From Cryptomeria japonica (Eukaryota; Streptophyta; Pinopsida; Cupressales; Cupressaceae): a DNA stretch of 64,000 nucleotides. Shown here piece by piece: positions 56,347 through 64,000 of the stretch; the stretch's first letter is position 1; every line of letters starts with the position of its first letter. The notes beneath the pieces are model-generated. The model worked only from the letters and a program-made list of their open reading frames with translations. It searched no databases and was not told the DNA's origin. The DNA is taken from NCBI RefSeq assembly GCF_030272615.1, contig NC_081411.1, positions 836,182,136 through 836,246,135 of the forward strand, written 5' to 3'. A program made the position numbers and the translations under genes.

Positions 56347-58112
56347 TAGATCATAACATATATCAAACTTCCAACTCCACTTTGAAAAGGTAATTTTCTC
56401 ATGTATTCCATCTCCAATGGAGATGTAGGACAATTTGAAGTAGATATATTTATTCCAACTATAGAAGGAACACATAATGGTATAAAATCCTACATGTTGA
56501 ACCTTTGTAAAATTAAATTTATATACTTACTCCGGCCTAGCCATAACTTTCTATTCACTCTATCCCTTCTACTTTCCATCCCAAGAATATTTTTATCTAC
56601 ACCAATATCTTTCATTTTAAATTTAGGTGCAAGTTGAGACTTTTGTTTTGATATCATACCTCTCCCTTTACTAATGAATAGCATATCATCAACTTATAAT
56701 GTAATGCATAGGAAATTATCACCATCAGATTTATAATAAGCACAATAGTCTAATTTAGAACACTCAAAGCCCGAACTTAACACACATGTAATCAAATTTC
56801 TAGGACTCTAAAAACCAAATTACTTTTACCTTCTATCATGTATTGTTTTGGCTATGTCATATAAATATCCTCCTCTAAATCACCATAAATGAAAGAAGTT
56901 TTCACATCCATTGGTACAACCTCTAAATCATAAGAAAGAAAAATATAATGAATGTCATTTTTGTAATATATAAAATATCTCACCATAATCAACACCCTCA
57001 ACTTGAGAGTAGCCTTTTGCAACCAACCTTGTTTTATACTTTTTAATACCTAAATCTAAAACAATATTTTTCTTAAAATTATCATTTATTCATCCATGGT
57101 ATTTTTTTAGGATTCTACATCATTCATAATTAATGCTTCTTCTACATATCTAGGTTCATCCATGATGTTAGTATTCAAAGGAAAAATATATCTCCAATCA
57201 TTAATTGAATATATTTTAAGTGGTTGTCTATATGCCTTGTAGACATTCAACTAAGTTGAGCTGGAAGTTCTTCCTCCCTTTTTGAATATTCAAAGCTAGA
57301 TGAGATCTCCTCAACTTCTTGTCTATCTAGGGGTCTTGATTCAATTTTCTTGGGTGTAGAAGGAAGTTGAATCACATATTCAAGTATTTAGATTGTTTTG
57401 GCTACAATGTAATAGGAGGAGACTTAACTTCTATAGAAACAACACTTCTATTGTATATTACCTTTTGTGTAGCATGACCCTAAAGCTTTTATCATTTAAT
57501 ACCATAACTATACCCAATGAAGATAAATTTTACAGCCTTGTCTCCAATTATGTTCACTTCTCCTTTGGCACATGTGTGTATGTCTTGCAACCAAAAACTC
57601 TAAGATGTCTCAATAAATGCTTATGACTTGATCATGCCTTCATAGACATATATCAACAAGGGATGATGTAAGAGACATGTTAATCAGTTAGAAAGTAGCA
57701 GAAACAACTTTATCCCAAAGCTTTTGCTGTAGACCAACACTGCTCAACATACTAGCAACTTTCTCCATTAATGTCCTATTCATTCTTTTTATAGCTCCTT
57801 TTTGTTATGGAGAATACAAAGTTGTCTTCTATTTATGAATACCATAATATTTACATAATATATAAAATCATTAGAGAAAAATTCAATTCCATTATCGATT
57901 CCCAAAATGTTATTTTCTTTGCATTCTACAACTCGATCATTTGTTTAAACTCTTTAAATTGACTAAAAACTTTAGTTTTATTCTTTAGAAATATACCCAT
58001 GTCCTTATAACGTAATCATCAATAAATGAAATATAATATATGAATTTTTCAATGGAAGGAATATCTATAGGACCAAACACATCAAAATGAATAACAAGTA
58101 AGTGCACCAAGC
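56347..58112 (-). pseudogene. Cop-D integrase and reverse transcriptase
   Basis: The minus strand reads, from right to left, integrase core (LVIHFDVFGPIDIPSIEKF with its Asp near 58090; an NRTLMEK-like stretch near 57760), integrase end (GEVNIIGDKAVKFIFIGYS), RT (KTRLVAKGYSQVEGVDYG near 57030; VPMDVKTSFIYGDLEEDIYM near 56900), an active site with a stop replacing Tyr before VDDMLF (56680), and FKMKDIGVDKNILGME. More stops and frameshifts than in Cop-B or Cop-C, so it is the oldest Copia of the nest. It ends abruptly at the Cop-C right edge and continues at 47617. Confidence 0.82.
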
Positions 58113-59818
58113 TGAAGGCCAAAAAAGGGCCTTAAGATGCCCCCCTTTTTTTTAAATCAGCAAAGTCTAGACTTTGATGAGTAAATGAAAATAGTTACAC
58201 TCATTTGAAGATGCAACAAGAACAAGTGTTGTAGTGTTCTGAATATACTTTATAAACTACTTTTTTTTTTTAAATGGTGGAGATTAAGGGTTTTAGAAAA
58301 AGGGAGCATACAAAGTGGTCCTTGTTTTTTTCAAAAAACATAACATAGCATTTGGTGTGCTCCCCCTAAAATTTAAAATTTTTTTTTAGAATTTCTAAAA
58401 TCACTCTGGTGAGAAATTAGCTAACACCATGTAGTTCGCCATATTTTTTGGCTATTTTTTTTATGAATATATGAATTTTTACTAATTTTCCAAGTGAAAA
58501 CATCTAGAAAATCAAAAATTTGAGCATGCCCCCCCTAAAGTTTTTGAAAACTAACAAAAAATAAATTTAATTTTTTCAATATGTGTATAATGGAGTCTGG
58601 TATATAAAAATATAACTCGTTTCAAAATTTTATGAATGAGTAAAAATCTATGCCGAAAATATCACATGAAGTAGTTTTTGACCAAAAAACGGACACATTA
58701 TCAAAAGAAATTAGAGATAAAAACCTTAACATAATCAAAATGTAGACAAAATTATATGGTTGGATAGCTGAGAGAGATCTTAATATCATCAAGGTGTTTA
58801 TTTTTATTCGCATTGGAACACATGCAAACTTGGTGGAGAGCACGATAAAAAATGAGAGATTCTTTTTTCTTTTAAAAAAACATGTCTCAAGCTTTAATTT
58901 GTCGTCTTGGCCTTTAATTTGGATGCCCACGGTGAATCCAAGCCAAAGGCTTGATGTTTCTCAATCCAAACTATTTGACGAGTGCCAAATTTAGTGCTCG
59001 CCAAATTTATTGCATTAATAATTTCTCCATCTTTCTCTCTTTATCAGTGCAATATATACATAAAATATAACATAGAAATAATAAACTATAAGATATCAAG
59101 TTCATGTTGTATAATATACAAGTATTTATACAATAAGTTCATACAATACTTAGTCCTCCACATTTTAAAAAAAACCAAAAACTATAGCATCAAGTCTTTG
59201 AAATTCTCATGCAAGGAAATGAGACAAAATATGCCTCTTTACAAGCGAATCATCTTTCATTGCATGTTTTTCAACCTTCATGTGGATGCAATTATTCTAA
59301 TATGGTAATGTATTAACTATGATGTGGTTGCATATTCCATATTATTACCATAAAAGTGGCAATCAAATCCTTAAAATCCAATAACAAGATGCTAACAATG
59401 GTATTGGGATATCTTGCTATAAATAATCAAGCCACTAACAATTTTGAGTTCACATCAATCTAACAAACATAATCTATAAAATGAAATCTATACTTTATTG
59501 ATTTTATTTAATTGGTTCACTACCTTGTTACTCCTCCATGCAAACATCCCTTGGAAAAAGGTTTTAATAATTTTGCAAGGATTTCATGTATTTTCATAGA
59601 AAAGGTGGTAAATATTACAACAAATCTTGTTGTGCCCCCTCCCCCCATGTGCAACATTATGGCGGCTCTTGTAATCTGTATTGTTTCATCAAGAATCATT
59701 TGTGTTATCAATGTTTTGGTGAATGAAGGCAGTAACAAGTTTGCAAACATTGTATACTCGTGGAGCATAATATAAAAGAAATGTGTGCAATATAATGAAC
59801 GAGATGACACATTGTATT
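58113..59818. other. Non-coding region between Cop-D integrase and its LTR copies
   Basis: It should hold Cop-D gag and protease but I find none. An imperfect hairpin lies at the left edge (GAAGGCC AAAAAAGGGCCTT, 58113-58135). C- and T-runs (CCCCCCTTTTTTTT, 58141-58154; CCCCCCTAAAG, 58530) recur. Probably another insertion or a heavily decayed part. An AC-rich frame pair at 59512-59810 on both strands is not recognised. Confidence 0.45.
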
Positions 59819-61279
59819 TTCAAAGCTTTAAATTAATAATGGATTTTACAATGCTATCCCTACTATATGATAGTGATAATAGTTGCACTTGTAGCAAATA
59901 AAAATCCATAGCAATAAACATAATGGCATGTGACAACAAAAGTAATAAAAAATAAGGTATTACAAACCCTTACAAAGCCTTTCAATCATTTATGTACTCT
60001 TTATGCCATAGTTAATGGCATGAAATATGCTCTCAAAGTCACCTAAAGTTTTCTTGTTAGGTCAAAGGGTTTTCATTCTCTAACTTGCAAAACTATATAA
60101 GATTTCTATCCTCTAGGTTTTTGTAAAACTAAAGGTTTTTTCCTTAGTTTGACACTCTACACAATACATTTTTTAACCAATGTTTTCTAGGGTTTTTGGA
60201 TGTAAACAATAAACAAAATTTACCCATTAGTTAAACCTAAAAATAAGAAAAATGTTTGTGGTCCAAACAGAGTTCTCATTAAAAAAAACACTAAGAAATT
60301 GTGATGGCCCAAGGGTCATAGCTTCAACCAACACATTCAATAAAACATGCATGTTCACCACCATGAACATTGATTGTATAATTAAATTTTTCATATTAAG
60401 TATTACAACTCTATACTTAGGTGGGAAAATCCTCCTTCAAAGGGATGCTTCGAGAAAATGGGTCATAAAAAGGAATGTAGAATAAAAATTTGATCTTGCC
60501 ACATGAAATTATTGAAGAGGGGACATTACAAGTCCAACATCAACAATATTTCTTGTCCTCAAGTAAATTAAATTGGAGTGCTCCAACATGTATAGTGCTT
60601 CCCATATGGAGTCTTCAATAGGTAGGTGCCTCTAGTGAACTAAGAATTGTATGATTACTCCCCCTCAAATGTCTAGTTGTTTCCACATGGAATCTTTAGT
60701 AGGTAGGTTTATCATAGGAATTAATTATTGGGTAAAAATGAAAAGCTATGTCACATTTTAGGCCAACTAAATTGATTTGGGCGAAAGGGTTTTGAGTGAT
60801 ACATTTTCATTTGAGAAGGTTCTGAATGAAACCAAGTGGCATATGTGTGGTACCTACATGCCATTATATAAAAGAAAGTTAATGTAGTGGAAAACAATCC
60901 TACACTAACCTTGACAAAAGGGTTTTGTAAAACTTTTAAGATATTTACAATGGTTACAAAAAACTTAATAAAAATAAACATAAATATGATGCATACCACA
61001 ACACAATGTTTTATGGGAGAAAAAATCTTTCTACATAGAAAACCCACACTCCAAAAATTTCTCAATGTATTACTTAGAAATACAAAACATATTACACTAT
61101 ACTTACAGAGCAACCTTCTCATAGAAGTATCACCAATGAAGATCTGCTGACAATTCAACAACTATTACTCTCAAAATACATTACATTTCATAGATGTAAT
61201 ACAATTCCCTCATAAAATAGGGTTTCCTTCTAGAGAAAGAAAATAAGACATAATATTCACTATTAGATCTATGACCTAA
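59819..61279 (-). repeat. Cop-D-type LTR, truncated copy
   Basis: It aligns with 37290-38730 of the left LTR, including the ACAATGCTATCCCTACTATA and TTATATAAAAGAAAG words, and stops at GACCTAA just before the next copy. Its left 420 bases are missing. It lies in the same orientation as its neighbour. Confidence 0.78.
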
Positions 61280-62512
61280 TGTTAGTTTACCTAGATGTTG
61301 GTATTTTATTATTAACTTAGCTTATATCAAATATATAGGTTTCATTTAATTAAGGGTAGATATTAGATCTTTTTTATATATGACATGTGATTCAAAAGAT
61401 TGGATCAAAGTTTTCTAGACCATTGGGGTCAAGGTGATTTTTGTTCATTACAGGTTGGTTGTAATAGAAATAAGGGTTATTTTAGGTTAATAACATTCAA
61501 GGTTGTGCTTATTTTTAACTATATTCAAAAGATTCATTTAAAAAACAAATCTCTAATATTTAACCTTAATATTTATCCTTGGCTTAATATTGAACCCAAT
61601 ATGAAAATTTCTTTTTGATTACTCATAGATTTATTATATATTAATAGAATTTATAAAAATATAAAAGGAAACATTTTCAAAGTTTTGAATTAATAATGGA
61701 TTTTACAATGCTATCCCTACTATATGATAGTGATAATAGTTGCACTTGTAGCAAATAAAAATCTATAGCAATAAACATAATGGCATGTGAGAACAAAAAT
61801 AATAAAAATAAGGTATTACAAACCCTTACAAAGCCTTTCAATCATTTATGTACTCTTTATGCCATAGTTAATGGCATGAAATATGCTCTCAAAGTCCCCT
61901 AAAGTTTCCTTGTTAGGTAAAAGGGTTTTCATTCTCTAACTTGCAAAACTATATAGGATTTCTATCCTCTAGGTTTTTGTAAAACTAAAGGATTTTTCCT
62001 TAGTTTCACACTCTACACAATACATGTTTTAACCAATTTTTTCTTGGGTTTTTGGATGTAAACAATCAACAAAATTATAACCATTAGTCAAACTTAAAAA
62101 TAACAAAAATGTTTGTGGTCCAAATAGAGTTCTCATAAAAAAACACTAAAAAATTGTGATGGCCCAAGGGTCATAGCTCCAACCAACACATTCAATGAAA
62201 CATGGATGTTCACCACCATGGAAATTGATTGTACAATTAAATTTTTCATATTAAGTATTAAAACTCTATACTTAGGTGGAAAAATCCTCCTCCAAAGGGA
62301 TGCTTCAAGAAAATGGGTCATCAAAAGGAATGTAGAATGAAAGTTTGATCTTGCCACATGAAATTATTGAATAGGGGACATTACAAGTCCACCATCACCA
62401 ATATTTTATGTCCTCAAGTAAATTAAATTGGAGTTCTCCAACATGTATAGTTCTTCCCATATGAAATCTTCAATAGGTAGGTGCCTCCAGTGAACTAAGA
62501 ATTCTATGATTA
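61280..62512 (-). repeat. Cop-D-type LTR, second copy, cut by a Gypsy element
   Basis: It starts TGTTAGTTTACC, matching the left end of 36870-38732, and runs to TTCTATGATTA, equivalent to about 38108 of that LTR, where the Gypsy LTR begins. It abuts the preceding copy head to tail. Confidence 0.78.
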
Positions 62513-63250
62513 TGAAGCAGTCACCAGTGAGAAGGGACCTCAAGGAGATCAGTTTAAACCAGTTAGCAAGAGTAAACACAATGGAAACACATAGACATGA
62601 TGGAGGAAATGCAGAACATATAGTTTTATTCCATGAAATTTGATTACATCCAACCGATAATAACCGGGTTACAACATACCGACACACAAGCCTGGTAGAA
62701 TAGGTCACAATTAGGACCTTGAATCGAAAGATCTATCTTCTAGGCATAGCCTATCTCTGTATGATTCTAATTGATCTTCCCTTGATTGCATTCTAAAGCA
62801 TGATTAAAAATATATATTTCAATCCAAAGGATCAAAACTCGAAGAACATAACCTAATTTGCAAAATGAACAAGGTCGGCCTCCACCAAGAGATTCCTCCT
62901 AAAAATCCAAAGGATGAAACATAGAAGGTTGGCTACATGCCAAAAAACATCAAGATCAACGTCCAAGGCTCCACAAGCTTCAGAATGGGTTCTGATAGAT
63001 CACCAGAATAGGTCTCAAGTAGCCGGTAACAAGAAACTATCATGGAAACTGGTAGCGATATCTTGCTGAAAATTGATCCAAATGAGAGGTGGTTTGGAAG
63101 AAAGAAAGATGATCAAGTCTTCAAGTAGAATCCAGCTCTGTAGGATCCAGTGAGCCAAAACCAGGACACATAGAAAAGAACATTGAAACTGCAAACATAA
63201 AATAAAACATAAAAGAATTTATTTTTTTGGTTGATGCAAGATTGTTGTGA
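62513..63250 (-). repeat. Chromovirus 3' LTR (right boundary uncertain)
   Basis: The minus-strand LTR ends CACTGGTGACTGCTTCA. It contains GGAATAAAAC near 62625, a possible poly(A) signal. I cannot place the start exactly because the second LTR is outside the window. Confidence 0.6.
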
Positions 63251-63299
63251 ACTAGGGATGCTCCTGCATTAGACATCCAGGGTTAATGAAAAAGTGAGC

Positions 63300-64000
63300 C
63301 TCTCACTTTGCTAGGGTTAGAGGGAAACCAAGGCAGTCTACCTCTGCTTGAGAAATCCAAGATGAATCTTCAAATGGTCTGCCCTTCCACTTCATAATAT
63401 ATTCCTTATACTGGTCCTATTTTGGGTCTACGCCCAATCCTACTATCCAAAATCTCTTCAATCTAATCTGGTTCCTTCTGGGGCAATTGTTTCTCCAAGT
63501 TTGCAACACTATCCTCATTGAATTCTGGTTCATGGTACTCATGAAGATCTACAATGTTGAATATAGGTGAAATACTTAGACTATCTGGTAGCTCCACTTC
63601 ATATGCATTTCCAGAACTGAACTTCCTCAAAAACTTACAAGGTCCAAACTTCTTCATCTGTAACTTATTATAAGTTCGAACTGAAAATCTCTCTTTTCTC
63701 AAGTATACCATCACTTCATCGACAACTTCAAATTCCTTATGTCTCCTCTTCTCATTTGCCTTCTCCTTATATTTGCTATCCATGTCTTCCAAATGTTGTT
63801 TAACCTCAATATGCAATGCTTCCATGTGATCTACAAATTCTTTTGCTTCTAAACTCTTCCGGTCTTCACTTCTAATGTCTCTCGATTATGATATCCCTCT
63901 AGGATGTACTCCAGTAAAAATATCAATAGGTATTTTTTTGGTACTTCTATTCACTAAATTATTATAGGAAAACTCTATTTGTGCAAGGACCAAATCCCAA
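63300..64000 (-). pseudogene. Chromovirus integrase C-terminus and chromodomain
   Basis: The minus strand from 64000 reads LAQIEFSYNNLVNRS, then HIEVKQHLEDMDSKYKEKAN, VMVYLRKERFSV, KFGPCKFLRKFSSGNAYEVE and LPDSLSISPIFNIVDLHEYH. A stop at 63463 is followed by IEEILDSRIGRRPK and, after a one-base shift, EYIMKWKGRPFEDSSWI, a chromodomain with its aromatic residues. Another stop lies near 63890. Chromodomain integrases read histone marks and steer insertion into heterochromatin. Confidence 0.85.

Larger units (their letters stand above)
62513..64000 (-). mobile_element. Chromodomain Ty3/Gypsy element, 3' end only
   Basis: The LTR begins TGAAGCAGTCACC at 62513 on the plus strand and ends somewhere in 63200-63330. 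Integrase sequence follows to the window end. The insertion lies in a Cop-D LTR, so this element is younger than Cop-D. The 5' part and the second LTR lie beyond the window. Confidence 0.8.

Noticed and set aside
59512-59810. Overlapping frames of 87 and 96 codons on opposite strands
   Set aside because: No domain on either strand, in a non-coding part of an old element; chance overlap is likely.

Overview
The window looks like intergenic and pericentromeric-type DNA from a land plant with a large, retrotransposon-rich genome. Every large coding block except two is an LTR retrotransposon or LINE remnant of a plant lineage (Tat-type Ty3/Gypsy with an extra archaeal-type RNase H, chromodomain Ty3/Gypsy, several Ty1/Copia groups, an RNase H-bearing L1-like LINE). 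The two host genes are plant-like. A gymnosperm is my best guess from the size and depth of nesting, but that is inference only; no marker in the window proves it.

Layout. (1) 1-1554: LTR pieces of a Copia family, minus orientation. (2) 1555-27704: a plus-strand Copia element (called Cop-A here). Its 5' LTR is split by an 18.9 kb Tat-type Gypsy element (Tat-1, 2066-20963, minus strand, 5-bp target duplication CTTTG). Tat-1 carries gag, protease, RT, RNase H, archaeal-type RNase H and integrase, all broken, plus an antisense plant mobile domain (PMD) gene between pol and its 3' LTR. Cop-A has gag, protease, RT and RNase H but has lost its integrase, and its 3' LTR holds a 1.2 kb non-coding insertion. 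(3) 27705-35150: AT-rich repeat arrays that surround an intact, intronless WDR12/Ytm1-type ribosome biogenesis gene (28766-30094, minus). A 5'-truncated LINE (31247-33066, plus) with a 14-bp target duplication sits in the array, followed by an 80-bp tandem repeat. (4) 35538-36004: a small two-exon host gene (minus) for a 116-residue protein with one predicted membrane span. (5) 36870-62512: an old minus-strand Copia element (Cop-D). Its RNase H region was hit twice, about 200 bp apart: by Cop-B (39323-47421, perfect TSD ACATC) and by Cop-C (47618 to about 56342). Cop-C itself holds a solo LTR (52219-53320). (6) 62513-64000: the 3' end of a chromodomain Gypsy element inserted in the Cop-D LTR; it runs off the window.

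How it fits together. The two host genes occupy about 1.8 kb of 64 kb. The rest records at least three layers of nested insertion. Most retroelement reading frames are ended by TAG or TGA in places where glutamine, arginine or tryptophan is usual, which fits C-to-T decay of methylated DNA. The strongest candidates for a second look are the antisense PMD gene with 20 internal stops and no frameshift, the inverted arrays of a GCATATGC-type motif near both ends of Tat-1, the in-frame 1176-bp duplication inside Cop-B, and the two host genes.
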